Origin: Desulfogranum japonicum DSM 18378
Lineage (GTDB): Bacteria > Desulfobacterota > Desulfobulbia > Desulfobulbales > Desulfobulbaceae
Length of the DNA: 64,000 nt
Assembly (NCBI RefSeq): GCF_000429945.1
Contig: NZ_KE386995.1
Location: forward strand, 63,238-127,237
Direction of reading: 5' to 3'
Both the position numbers and the translations under genes were made by a program. Positions within the stretch are counted from its first letter, which is position 1; each line of letters begins with the position of its first letter. Positions 26,230 to 36,788 of this stretch are shown here, piece after piece. The notes beneath the pieces were generated by a model. It was not told where the DNA came from and searched no databases. It saw only the letters and a list, made by a program, of their open reading frames with translations.

Positions 26230-26757
26230 CTAGCTACTCAGATGTTTGAGTAATTCTTCCTCCAACCGCAATTGTATTTGTAGCACTTTTCCGGATGCAC
26301 ATGTCAGTTCCTCGAGTCTACTATTGCCAAGGTGATGGGCTATGTGCAGGCAGTTGTAGTTCAGGCAGAAAATAGGTTTTACTTTGAACTCGCAACCACA
26401 TGGACCAAGGTATGGGCAACTGTCTGCATCGGTTTCATGCATCGTCGGCATACAACCAATGAGCATATTGGAGATAAGTTGCAGAATATCTGTATTGTTC
26501 CCCATAAACATGCTGCAGCAACTTCCTCCGGGCTTACCAGCACACATGGTGCATATCAGCCCCAACTGCTGTTTTTCCATGTATTGGGCCAGGTCGGAGG
26601 TTTCCTGAATAAGGGATGTAAGTAAGGGGGATATGGTTGCTTGCTGTTGTAGAACTGGTCCGTATTCCTGAAACAACGAAATCGCACGAGCGTATTTCTG
26701 GGGAAGACTGAGGGATTCATTTTCCCAGAAAAGGGATTGTTGTTTTTTATTGGCCAT
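26230..26757 (-). CDS. Cys-rich protein, possible YkgJ-type metal-cluster protein
   Basis: 175 aa cytosolic protein with a dense cysteine array at about 69-145: CTMCAGKPGGSCC, GCMP, CPYLGPCGC and IFCLNYNC. The spacing is reminiscent of YkgJ-like zinc/iron-chelating domains but not a textbook match, so this is tentative. The N-terminal third (about 1-65) is helical, as is the tail. It starts 3 bp after the stop of the upstream PBP gene, so both are on one message. A metal-binding or redox role is inferred only from the cysteines. Confidence 0.6.
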   Translation of the reverse strand: MANKKQQSLFWENESLSLPQKYARAISLFQEYGPVLQQQATISPLLTSLIQETSDLAQYMEKQQLGLICTMCAGKPGGSCCSMFMGNNTDILQLISNMLIGCMPTMHETDADSCPYLGPCGCEFKVKPIFCLNYNCLHIAHHLGNSRLEELTCASGKVLQIQLRLEEELLKHLSS

Positions 26758-26760
26758 AGT

Positions 26761-28599
26761 TTAGTGCCCAGAGGTCTGCTGCATGAATGCTTTCCACACA
26801 GGGGCAGCAGCTTGGCCTCCGGTTTCTTTGTTGCCGAGTGTATCGTTTCGGTCGTGGCCAAGCCAGACCCCTGCCAACATATATGGTGTATACCCTATGA
26901 ACCAGGCATCGGTATTTCTATCAGAGGTTCCTGTTTTACCGGAGGCATGTCTGATGCCTTTTGCGAGGGTACCTGTACCTTGAGTAATAACCTGCGTCAG
27001 AATGGAGTTTATCGTTTTTGCTGTACGGGGTTGCAGGATTCTGACAGGGTGCGGTTGCGGCCAGGGTATATGTTGCCCCTTGTGAGTTCGAATGGATGTT
27101 ATTCCCACCGGTGCTATATAGGAACCGTTGTTGGCAAATACGGTATAACTTGCTGTCATTTCGAGGAGGGAAACCGGCGAAGCTCCAAGAGCCAGGGTTA
27201 GTTCAGGAAGTAGTTCGGAGCTGATTCCAGAACGTTGGGCCAGTTGAATTACTCGCTGGACTCCAACCTTTTGCAGCAGCTTGATGGCAACGATATTGCG
27301 TGAGTGAACGAGTGCGTTTGCAAGAGTTGTTGGCCCGAGATACCGGTTATCGTAATTTTTAGGGCTCCAGGTAGTGCCGTTGCTATTACGAATGGAAAAG
27401 GGAGAATCATTGATTGTATCTCCCGGTCGCATGCCATGTTCAAAAGCAGCAGCAAAGACGAACGGTTTAAAGACCGATCCTGGCTGTCTGTTAGCTCGCA
27501 GGGCACGATTGTACTGGCTTTGGTTAAAATCAGTTCCTCCGGCCATGGCCCGAATGCGTCCAGTCCTTCCTTCAAGGGCAACCAGCGCACCTTGAGGCCT
27601 GGATTTTTCCGGATGGCGTTTTTTTATACGACTTACTCCCTGGCGAAGGGCTGCTGCCGCAGCCAGCTGCATCTGACTGTCCAGGGTGGTCATCACTGTC
27701 ATTCCTTCTTCATACAGTTGTCTTGAAGAGTATTTTGTTGCCAGAAGTTCTCGGATATATTGTGTGAAGTATCCGTTGTTCGACTGTGACGCAACCGCAT
27801 TGGCATAGGTTATATTTTGCGCATAGGCCTGCCGTGCCATCTCCGGGCTGATTAAACCGTCTTCAGCCATTCGATTGAGTACGTATCTCTGCCGGGCTTT
27901 TGCAGCTTCCGGGTTTTTTAACGGAGAGTAACGGCTGGGCGACTGGGGCAATCCCGCCAGCATGGCTATTTCACTGAGGTTTAATTGTGCGGCCTTTTTC
28001 CCAAAATATGTTCGTGCTGCAGCTTCCACACCATAGGCACCCTGACCGAGATAAATTTCATTCAGATAAATGTAGAGGATTTCATCCTTGCTCAGCATCG
28101 TATCAAGCCTGTAGGCAAGGACGGATTCCGTGAACTTACGGAAAAACGTTTTTTCCCTGCTTAACATCAGGGCTCTGGTTACTTGCTGGGTGATGGTAGA
28201 ACCACCCTGGCTGCGTTTTCCTGAGCGCAGGTTATTTATCGCTGCCCTGGCGATGGACCACATATCCAACCCGGAGTGGTGATAAAAACGACTGTCTTCT
28301 GCTGACACAAAGGCTTTTGGGAGAAGCGCCGGCATTTTCGTCAATGGAATCTTGATTCTGTTCATTGATCCCATCATATCGATCTGTCGGCCCTTGCGAT
28401 CAAGGATGATTGTGGCTACTTTGGGACGATAATCGTAGGCTGAACGGACATCAGGAATGTCCAGCAGTATAAACCATGCCAGTCCGCTGCCTATAAGTGT
28501 TGTCGCGAGTAGTGCCATGATGAGCAGAAAACCGTTGATCTGCACATGGTTGCAATTTTTTGGAAACTGTTTTTTTTTTCGAGGGCGTTTGGTAGACAA
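26761..28599 (-). CDS. mrcA: Penicillin-binding protein 1A
   Basis: Bifunctional peptidoglycan glycosyltransferase/transpeptidase, 612 aa, anchored by one membrane helix (about 23-46) after a basic tail. GT51 domain: Glu101 in SAEDSRFYHHSG, GGSTITQQ near 122. Transpeptidase: SxxK 375-378 (PGSVFKPF), SRN 433-435, KTGTS from 555. Shorter than E. coli PBP1a because it lacks the OB-fold insert. The start used is a TTG at 28599 with no clear Shine-Dalgarno; the next ATG would cut into the membrane helix. Co-transcribed with the Cys-rich gene behind it. Confidence 0.93.
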   Translation of the reverse strand: MSTKRPRKKKQFPKNCNHVQINGFLLIMALLATTLIGSGLAWFILLDIPDVRSAYDYRPKVATIILDRKGRQIDMMGSMNRIKIPLTKMPALLPKAFVSAEDSRFYHHSGLDMWSIARAAINNLRSGKRSQGGSTITQQVTRALMLSREKTFFRKFTESVLAYRLDTMLSKDEILYIYLNEIYLGQGAYGVEAAARTYFGKKAAQLNLSEIAMLAGLPQSPSRYSPLKNPEAAKARQRYVLNRMAEDGLISPEMARQAYAQNITYANAVASQSNNGYFTQYIRELLATKYSSRQLYEEGMTVMTTLDSQMQLAAAAALRQGVSRIKKRHPEKSRPQGALVALEGRTGRIRAMAGGTDFNQSQYNRALRANRQPGSVFKPFVFAAAFEHGMRPGDTINDSPFSIRNSNGTTWSPKNYDNRYLGPTTLANALVHSRNIVAIKLLQKVGVQRVIQLAQRSGISSELLPELTLALGASPVSLLEMTASYTVFANNGSYIAPVGITSIRTHKGQHIPWPQPHPVRILQPRTAKTINSILTQVITQGTGTLAKGIRHASGKTGTSDRNTDAWFIGYTPYMLAGVWLGHDRNDTLGNKETGGQAAAPVWKAFMQQTSGH

Positions 28600-28715
28600 C
28601 GGATTAGAGAAATTGTAGTGTTGTGGTTTTTTCGTAATAGTCTGTCAGATGTATTTACCATGAACCTTTTTTTTGCGCATCTGCAAAGCTTGCATATGCG
28701 GAGTGTGATGTCACC

Positions 28716-30623
28716 GTGGCCCGAATTCGAATTCTTTCTGAGCAGTTAGCAAACCAGATCGCAGCAGGTGAGGTGGTGGAACGCCCGGCTTCTGTGGTAA
28801 AGGAATTACTTGAAAACAGCGTTGATTCAGGTGCAAATCGTATCGATGTGAACATAGAAGGGAGCGGTGTGCGACTGATTCGCGTGATTGACGATGGATG
28901 TGGCATGATGGAGGATGATGTTTTGTTGTCACTGGAGCGGCATGCGACTTCAAAACTGCAGGAGGAAAACCAGTTATCCGCCATAGCCACGCTTGGCTTC
29001 CGTGGGGAGGCTATCCCGAGCATAGGTTCGGTTTCACGAATGACCATCATCAGCCGCACCCATGATCGGGACACGGGAACCAGGGCCGAAATTCGTTACG
29101 GAACTTTGCACCATGTACATGAAGAAGGATGCCAGAAAGGAACCACCGTCGAAGTCCGCCATCTGTTTGGTAACATGCCTGCTCGTAAAAAATTTCTCAA
29201 ATCAGCCCGTACAGAAAGTTTTCATGTGGAAGAGGCTGTGAAAAATCAGGCGCTTGCCTGCCCTCATATCGGTTTTTCCCTGCTGCATGATGGGCGAACC
29301 GTGTTTGAGTATCCCGAAGGCGGAGATCTGGAATCTCGTCTTCGCGATGTTTTTTCCTATGATGCGCCACTGTTATCCCTTGAGCATACAGGGGCCTCTG
29401 CAGGGAATAGTCAGGTTGTTGTAGGAGGCTACATCTTGTTGCCTGAGTCGACTCCTTCCAGCAAGGCGCGGCTCCGCATACTGGTCAATGGACGCCCGGT
29501 TCAGGACAGTATGATACGGCATGCAGTTTCTGAGGGATTACAGGGATTCCTCATGAAGGGTTACCAACCGGCAGGTGTGGTGACCCTTACTCTATCACCG
29601 GATCAGGTAGATGTTAACGTCCACCCGGCTAAACGGGAAATTCGTTTTCGTCAGGCTCAGGATGTACGCAAGCAGATTACTTTGGTGGTGGCAAAAAGTC
29701 TGGCAAAGTACCAGGAGCAGACCCGCAAACAACTTTTTTCCGTACCCGACCAGACGGAGCGTGCAGATCAAACAGACAGAAGAGAATTTACTGTTGCTGA
29801 GCAGGTTCCTGAAATGCGGCCACAATTATTGCGTTGGCCCGAGCATACCGGAGCAGATACGCGAAAACGAGAATCATTGACATCCCGGCCAGGCGGACCT
29901 GTGCACAAGATGTCTTCTGCAGATACAGAAACAGGCACAAATGCATGCAGGGAAAAGAGTCCGCAACTGCAGAAAGCCGAAATTGAAACAGAGAGTAGAG
30001 GATCAGGCTCATCTGAAAGAGTCGAATCAGAATGTTATCAGGGGCTCAGGGTAATCGGTCAGTTGTTTTCGCTTTATATCCTTTGTGAACGGAATGGTGA
30101 ATTGGTCGTTATAGATCAGCATGCTGCCCATGAACGCATCCTTTACGGCCAGTTTCTTGAGGCGTATCTCAGCAAAGATGTTCCCCAACAGTCACTGCTG
30201 TTTCCAGTGACTGTTGAGTTAGGTCCAGACCAGATGGAAATGATGGAAAAGTATCAGGCGGAAGTAGAACGTTTGGGGCTGGAGGTGAAATATTTTGGTG
30301 ATACCACCTGGGTAATTACATCTGTTCCAGCTTTAGTAAGTATTCTTGAGCCGGTGACTGTGCTTACCGATATACTCGATGGACTGAGAGATAGCGGGCC
30401 ACAGCGGGGGCATATTCCTGCCGGGCTGGACGCAAAACTGGCGTCCATGGCCTGTAGGGCGGCTATAAAAGCTGGTGACAGCCTCTCGCCCAGAGAAATT
30501 GTTGAACTGCTGAGTCGGATGGAGCAAAGTGAATTTTTTTCCCATTGCCCCCATGGCCGACCGGTGATGAAGGTTTTTTCCGCAGCCGATATTGAAAAAT
30601 GGTTTCACAGGCATGGCGGCTGA
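28716..30623 (+). CDS. mutL: DNA mismatch repair protein MutL
   Basis: 635 aa, GTG start. N-terminal GHKL ATPase: ELLENSVDSGA, DDGCGM, TLGFRGEAIPSIG and VNGRPVQD; hydrophilic linker about 345-440; C-terminal dimerisation domain. The C-terminal part carries the markers of nicking MutL: DQHAAHE from 467, ACRAAIKAGD and CPHGRP near 609. However, the last residue of the DQHA(x)2E(x)4E motif is Gly478 instead of Glu. Other metal-ligand candidates (His469, Glu473, CPHGRP) remain, so activity is uncertain. It stands alone, without mutS or miaA, in front of a repeat-bearing gap. Confidence 0.95.
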   Translation: MARIRILSEQLANQIAAGEVVERPASVVKELLENSVDSGANRIDVNIEGSGVRLIRVIDDGCGMMEDDVLLSLERHATSKLQEENQLSAIATLGFRGEAIPSIGSVSRMTIISRTHDRDTGTRAEIRYGTLHHVHEEGCQKGTTVEVRHLFGNMPARKKFLKSARTESFHVEEAVKNQALACPHIGFSLLHDGRTVFEYPEGGDLESRLRDVFSYDAPLLSLEHTGASAGNSQVVVGGYILLPESTPSSKARLRILVNGRPVQDSMIRHAVSEGLQGFLMKGYQPAGVVTLTLSPDQVDVNVHPAKREIRFRQAQDVRKQITLVVAKSLAKYQEQTRKQLFSVPDQTERADQTDRREFTVAEQVPEMRPQLLRWPEHTGADTRKRESLTSRPGGPVHKMSSADTETGTNACREKSPQLQKAEIETESRGSGSSERVESECYQGLRVIGQLFSLYILCERNGELVVIDQHAAHERILYGQFLEAYLSKDVPQQSLLFPVTVELGPDQMEMMEKYQAEVERLGLEVKYFGDTTWVITSVPALVSILEPVTVLTDILDGLRDSGPQRGHIPAGLDAKLASMACRAAIKAGDSLSPREIVELLSRMEQSEFFSHCPHGRPVMKVFSAADIEKWFHRHGG

Positions 30624-31100
30624 ATGTATTTCACCGTTACCAGCATCCACTATCGTACGATCAGGCTTTACTCCTTGACCAGCTATGGCGAGAAGACCGG
30701 GTTGAACGAACCTGGAATACTGGATAAACGGTTACAGTTATCGGATTGTGCCTGTTTTTTTCATAGTCCTATGAACAGTTACGAATATAATTAGGTAGTC
30801 GGATAGCACAGGGAAAGGTATAATTTTTCATTTATATCTTTTTTTCCGTCCATTAGTCGCAAGTGCGGCGAATGCCGTATAGGGACGGTTTGTAATCGTA
30901 ACTACTCACAGAGGAGACGGATAAGTTTGAAAGTCTCCCTTCTTTGTAACTGATTACAGCGTACTTGAGGTTATGGCAGGCTGGTGCAGCGTATCGGATT
31001 ATACCTGAGCCTGCCTGGTCGCGGAAAAATCAGGCGCGCTGTGAGCAGTTTTTTTAATCAATAGTAGACATGGCCAGGAGCCATGTGGAGGAAAGTGGAC
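30624..31100. other. 477 bp gap between mutL and hisD
   Basis: Contains a long-range dyad (CCGTCC 30846-30851 / GGACGG 30883-30888) directly followed by repeat B copy 2. No gene, RNA or clear promoter seen. Confidence 0.6.
30897..31049 (+). repeat. Repeat B, copy 2
   Basis: Best-preserved copy. Terminal inverted repeat ACTACTCACAG (30901-30911) / CTGTGAGCAGT (31039-31049), one mismatch. Aligned end to end with the copy at 39541-39695, sharing ATCAGGCGCGCTGTGAGCAG at the right end. It ends 50 bp before hisD. Confidence 0.85.
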
Positions 31101-32408
31101 ATGCTTGAAGGTATAAAAGCATCCAGCGAACAGGGAAAACAATGGAGACAAAAACTCCTGCAACGTTTTGTTGAGGCAGATCCGGAATGCAGTAAAATCG
31201 TCGCGGATATTATCCATGCGGTACGTACCAGGGGAAATAAGGCTGTGTTGGAGTATACCCGACAATTTGATGCTCCAGAACTCCAGCTTGAGCAGATGAA
31301 AGTCACTGAAGAGGAATTTGATCGTGCTGCAGCAGAGGTTTCTGATGAATTCATGGAAACTTTGCATCTGGCTATTCAGCGGATTACAACATTTCATGAG
31401 CGGGAAATGGAAGACTCCTGGATGCTTACCCGAGAGGATGGAGCCATTACCGGTCGCATGGTGCGTCCTGTTGATTCTGCCGGGCTCTATGTGCCAGGCG
31501 GACAAGGGGGAACGACACCGCTGGTTTCTTCTGTATTGATGAATGGTATTCCTTCTGCCATAGCAGGTGTGGAACACCGGATATTGGTGACCCCGCCAGG
31601 CAGGGATGGAAGTATCAATGCAGCTTTGCTGGTGGCTGCAAAAGAGATCGGTATTACAGAAGTATACAAGACAGGTTCCGCATGGGCGATCGCTGCCTTG
31701 GCCTATGGCACGGAATCCATACCAAGGGTGGATGTTATTGTCGGCCCAGGCAATCAGTATGTCACTGAAGCGAAACGTCAGGTTATGGGGCGGGTACGCA
31801 TAGACATGATTGCCGGCCCCAGCGAGGTGCTCATTGTGGCGGATGAAAGCGGTGATCCCGCCTTTATTGCTGCTGATATGCTTGCCCAGGCCGAGCATGA
31901 CTCCCAGGCTTCCGCGCTTCTGGTAACCACTTCAAAAAAACTGGGATCTCTGGTTGCAGAGGAACTTGAGAAACAGCTTCAGAAGCTGCCCAGAAAAGAT
32001 ATTGCCCGCCAGGCTCTTGATAACCATGGATTAATCATGATTGCCGATGACCTTGACCAGGCTATAGAACTTGCCAATGAGATCGCCATTGAGCATCTGG
32101 AACTGCAGGTTGAAGATCCCTGGCTTGTTTTGCCCCGTATCAGACATGCCGGAGCTGTTTTTCTTGGCAATTATACACCAGAGGCAGCAGGAGATTATGT
32201 GGCTGGTCCAAACCATGTGCTGCCTACCATGGGTACCGCCCGTATCTCATCGGCGCTGGGTGTTGAAACCTTTCTGAAAAAGAGTTCAATTATTTCATAC
32301 AGTCGGCAGGCGTTGCTCGATGATGCTGATCATATCCAGCGTTTGGCTGCTCTGGAAGGGCTGACAGCCCATGGACAGTCGGTGGCCATCCGTGTCGCAA
32401 AAGGTTGA
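31101..32408 (+). CDS. hisD: Histidinol dehydrogenase
   Basis: Zinc- and NAD-dependent oxidation of L-histidinol to histidine, the last step of histidine synthesis. About 435 aa. Conserved PVDSAGLYVPGG, VGPGNQYVTEAKR and AGPSEVLIVADE stretches, then QAEHDSQA (zinc/catalytic Glu-His) and IAIEHLEL near 330. I prefer the ATG at 31101 because GGAGG lies 9 bases upstream; an ATG at 31083 would add six residues but has its AGGAG only two bases away. No other his gene nearby. Overlaps rsmG by 38 bp if that gene starts at 32371. Confidence 0.95.
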   Translation: MLEGIKASSEQGKQWRQKLLQRFVEADPECSKIVADIIHAVRTRGNKAVLEYTRQFDAPELQLEQMKVTEEEFDRAAAEVSDEFMETLHLAIQRITTFHEREMEDSWMLTREDGAITGRMVRPVDSAGLYVPGGQGGTTPLVSSVLMNGIPSAIAGVEHRILVTPPGRDGSINAALLVAAKEIGITEVYKTGSAWAIAALAYGTESIPRVDVIVGPGNQYVTEAKRQVMGRVRIDMIAGPSEVLIVADESGDPAFIAADMLAQAEHDSQASALLVTTSKKLGSLVAEELEKQLQKLPRKDIARQALDNHGLIMIADDLDQAIELANEIAIEHLELQVEDPWLVLPRIRHAGAVFLGNYTPEAAGDYVAGPNHVLPTMGTARISSALGVETFLKKSSIISYSRQALLDDADHIQRLAALEGLTAHGQSVAIRVAKG

Positions 32409-33048
32409 ATCCCTGCTGGTCAGGGGGATAGAGCAACTTGGCCTGAAAGAATTGGAAAAGGCTGTTCCCGGGTTACTCATCTATATCCGGGAACTCAAAA
32501 AATGGGGTCAACGAATTAACTTGATTGCACGGGAGAGCAGTGATCAACAGATTGTTGAACACCATTTCCTTGATTCCCTTTCCCTGCTTTCCCTTGTCGA
32601 TTTCCAATCTTCTGACACCAACCTGCTTGATGTGGGCACTGGTGGTGGTTTCCCGGGTCTTGTTCTTGCAGTTTCCTGTCCTCAGGCAAAGTTCACACTG
32701 GTTGAACCTAGGCAGAAGAGGGTGGTGTTCCTGCGGCATATTATTCGTACCCTGCAGCTTGAAAATGTGCAGGTATATGGCAAACGGCTGGAACAGGTGC
32801 CTGAGATTCAGGGCGCGCATGTCACCCATGTGACCAGCAGGGCAGTAGCTCCCCCCCTTGAGTTTCTGGAGATGGTTGAACCGCTCATGCATACAGGGTG
32901 TCAGGCTGTTGTTATGATGGCCAGGGAAGAGCGCTACAATGAACTTGCTGATCAGCAGAACCGTTTTTCTGTAGTAAGGACCGTCCGACTGCAGTTACCT
33001 CTGAGCGGTGCTCAGCGAATTCTTGCATTGGTACGTGCTTCTCTCTAA
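32371..33048 (+). CDS. rsmG: 16S rRNA (guanine527-N7)-methyltransferase RsmG
   Basis: 225 aa SAM-dependent methyltransferase acting on 16S rRNA G527; loss gives low-level streptomycin resistance in other bacteria. Motif I LLDVGTGGGFPGLVLAV (85-101), then FTLVEPRQKRVVFL and HVTSRAVAP. WGQRINLIA near 45 matches the family. The start is uncertain: ATG 32371 inside hisD or GTG 32392; neither has a clear Shine-Dalgarno, and coupling to hisD translation is likely. Confidence 0.93.
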   Translation: MDSRWPSVSQKVESLLVRGIEQLGLKELEKAVPGLLIYIRELKKWGQRINLIARESSDQQIVEHHFLDSLSLLSLVDFQSSDTNLLDVGTGGGFPGLVLAVSCPQAKFTLVEPRQKRVVFLRHIIRTLQLENVQVYGKRLEQVPEIQGAHVTHVTSRAVAPPLEFLEMVEPLMHTGCQAVVMMAREERYNELADQQNRFSVVRTVRLQLPLSGAQRILALVRASL

Positions 33049-34566
<1,518 letters not shown>

Positions 34567-34578
34567 TAAGAGGCACAC

Positions 34579-35502
34579 ATGGCAAGTAAAAAGAATATCA
34601 TACTTATCAGCAACCACTGTTCGGAGCCTTTGGCAAGAAAGGTTGCAACTCAGCTTGGTATTCCGTTTACGGAAATGCTTACCAAAACGTTTGCTGACGG
34701 AGAGGTACACCACGCCTTTCCGAAAGAGATTGCCGGGAAGCATATTGTCATTATCGGTTCCACTCCTAATGATGCAGCTCACCAGGAATTGATGGACCTG
34801 ATAGCCGGTGCCAGATATTGGAACGCTTTGTCTGTGAATGTGGTTATTCCTTTTCTTGGCTACTCAACCATGGAACGTGCTAAACCCGGTTCAGGGGAAA
34901 TCCCGAAAGGGATAACTCGCACCCGGCAGATTTTTCGTACCCGCCCAGATTATGTAGCCTTTATTGACCTGCACTCAGAGGCAGTCCTCCATGCCCATGC
35001 GGGTGAGATAAGTACCCAGCATCTGTGGACTGAGCAGTACGCCGCAGAAAAGATCAGGGAGCTTAAGCTGCAGGATTATGTCCTGGTTTCCCCGGATTAT
35101 GGTTTCAGCAAGCGGGTGGCGAGGTTGGCAGGTATTTTGGACTGCCCCCATACTGCAGCCAATAAGGATCGCTATGATGTGGATAAAACTATCGTGGGAC
35201 AGCTTTCCAGTGCAGTAAAAGGAAAAACAGCCATTATCTGCGACGACATGATACGGACCGGAGGCTCCATGCTGCAGACAGTTGAACGTTGTATGGAAGC
35301 AGGTGCTGTGGGGGTGGCTATCATGGCCACCCACCTGGTTCTGGCAGGGAACTCCAGAGAGCGGTTTAAGGAAAAGGGAATTCACTGCATCATTGGAGCT
35401 GATACGTACCCGGAAACTCATACAGATGATCTGCGGCAGGTCTACTCGGTAGCTCCTCTTATTGCCGAAGAACTCAGATCCTATCTGCGAATAAAGAAAT
35501 AA
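34579..35502 (+). CDS. Divergent ribose-phosphate pyrophosphokinase-like protein
   Basis: 307 aa of the PRPP synthetase family (ATP + ribose 5-phosphate to PRPP). Present: tandem phosphoribosyltransferase-like folds, IPFLGYSTMER, FIDLHSEAV, and the PRPP loop CDDMIRTGGSM near 217. Divergent: the usual ARQDRK..R.PI flexible loop is replaced by STMERAKPGSGEIPKG, DLHxxQ has become DLHSEA, and the DKRR segment reads NKDRYD. It may be a variant Prs, a paralogue with another substrate, or a regulatory homologue. AAGAGG precedes the ATG. Lies between leuB and asd; PRPP also feeds histidine synthesis, and hisD is 2 kb upstream. Confidence 0.8.
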   Translation: MASKKNIILISNHCSEPLARKVATQLGIPFTEMLTKTFADGEVHHAFPKEIAGKHIVIIGSTPNDAAHQELMDLIAGARYWNALSVNVVIPFLGYSTMERAKPGSGEIPKGITRTRQIFRTRPDYVAFIDLHSEAVLHAHAGEISTQHLWTEQYAAEKIRELKLQDYVLVSPDYGFSKRVARLAGILDCPHTAANKDRYDVDKTIVGQLSSAVKGKTAIICDDMIRTGGSMLQTVERCMEAGAVGVAIMATHLVLAGNSRERFKEKGIHCIIGADTYPETHTDDLRQVYSVAPLIAEELRSYLRIKK

Positions 35503-35523
35503 TTGCAAAAGGATAGAAAAGTA

Positions 35524-36642
35524 ATGAAAAAAGTTGGTATTGTTGGCTGGCGAGGCATGGTAGGTTCCGTACTCATGGAGCGTATGCGTGCAGAAGATGA
35601 TTTTCAGGGGTATGAAGCCCGTTTTTTTTCAACTTCTCAGGCAGGTCAGGCCGGCCCCACAGTAAATGGAACCACCTATGAGCTGCTGGATGCCCGGAAT
35701 GTTGATCTGTTACATGATCTGGATGTAATTGTTTCCTGTCAGGGAGGAGATTACACTGCTGAAGTCTATCCCCAGCTTCGTGCAAAAGGATGGCAGGGCT
35801 ATTGGATTGATGCTGCTTCAAAACTGCGCATGGAAAAAGACTCCATCATTGTTCTCGATCCGGTCAACAGCAAAGTCATTCAACAGGGGTTGGCTGGCGG
35901 CATAAAGGATTATATCGGTGGCAACTGCACTGTTTCTCTCATGCTGATGGCTCTTGGCGGTCTTTTTGAACAGGGTTGGGTGGAATGGATAAGCTCACAG
36001 ACTTACCAGGCTGCTTCAGGTGCTGGTGCGAAAAATATGCGTGAGCTGGTTGAGCAGATGCGAACAATTGGCGAAAACGCTTCATATCTTTTAGATGAAC
36101 CTGCCACAGCCATATTGGATATTGATCGCAATGTGACCGACACCCTGCGGTCACCTATTTTCCCAACCTCTCAATTTGGAGCATCACTCGCAGGCAGTTT
36201 GATTCCATGGATCGACATTCCCATGGAAAATGGGCAGACCAGAGAAGAGTGGAAAGGAATGAGTGAAGCAAATAAGATCCTCGCCACTCCTGGACAACCC
36301 ATTCCAGTAGATGGAAACTGCGTTCGTATTGGAGCAATGCGCTGCCACAGCCAGGCATTTACTATCAAACTCAAACAGGACATCCCTCTTGCTGATATCG
36401 AGCAAGCGCTTGACAGCCACAATCAGTGGTCTTTTTTGGTCAGCAACAATAAAGAAGCAACGCTCAAAGATCTGACACCGGCAAGGGTAACCGGAACATT
36501 GGATATCCCTGTGGGCAGGGTCCGTAAAATGAGTATGGGAAATTCCTATCTTTCCGCCTTTAGTGTTGGAGACCAGCTTCTCTGGGGAGCTGCAGAACCT
36601 CTGCGAAGGATGTTGAAAATAGTTCTCGAATACCTTGATTGA
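35524..36642 (+). CDS. asd: Aspartate-semialdehyde dehydrogenase
   Basis: 372 aa. Reduces aspartyl phosphate to the semialdehyde, the branch point to lysine/diaminopimelate, threonine and methionine. N-terminal NADP site [18 protein letters not shown]; catalytic Cys135 in [13 protein letters not shown]; later [14 protein letters not shown] and [12 protein letters not shown]. This is the Gram-negative (E. coli-like) subtype. ATG at 35524 has GGA upstream; a TTG at 35503 was rejected. ThrC, a later enzyme of the same pathway, is 20 kb upstream. A hairpin (CCCCCTGTT / AACAGGGGG, 36660-36698) follows. Confidence 0.94.
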   Translation: MKKVGIVGWRGMVGSVLMERMRAEDDFQGYEARFFSTSQAGQAGPTVNGTTYELLDARNVDLLHDLDVIVSCQGGDYTAEVYPQLRAKGWQGYWIDAASKLRMEKDSIIVLDPVNSKVIQQGLAGGIKDYIGGNCTVSLMLMALGGLFEQGWVEWISSQTYQAASGAGAKNMRELVEQMRTIGENASYLLDEPATAILDIDRNVTDTLRSPIFPTSQFGASLAGSLIPWIDIPMENGQTREEWKGMSEANKILATPGQPIPVDGNCVRIGAMRCHSQAFTIKLKQDIPLADIEQALDSHNQWSFLVSNNKEATLKDLTPARVTGTLDIPVGRVRKMSMGNSYLSAFSVGDQLLWGAAEPLRRMLKIVLEYLD

Positions 36643-36659
36643 TATTTAGCAGTTGTTTT

Positions 36660-36698
36660 CCCCCTGTTTTCTTTTCGTTCAATATAGGGAACAGGGGG
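36660..36698 (+). terminator. Possible terminator after asd
   Basis: CCCCCTGTT pairs with AACAGGGGG across a 21-base loop, 18 bp after the asd stop. No T tail, so it may be an mRNA-end hairpin rather than an intrinsic terminator. Confidence 0.45.
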
Positions 36699-36744
36699 GT
36701 ACGAAGTTTCATAAAAACAAACCTTTCGACTAGATATACACACG

Positions 36745-36788
36745 CTAGGAGTCTGTCGGAAAAGTGCTTTCTCCGAAAGACTCTTAGG
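36745..36788. terminator. D-type hairpin between convergent genes
   Basis: CTAGGAGTCTGTCGGAAAAG faces CTTTCTCCGAAAGACTCTTAG across two bases: a near-continuous stem of about 20 bp. It overlaps the stop codon of the minus-strand GGDEF gene, so it probably terminates or stabilises that message and the asd message. Confidence 0.65.
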
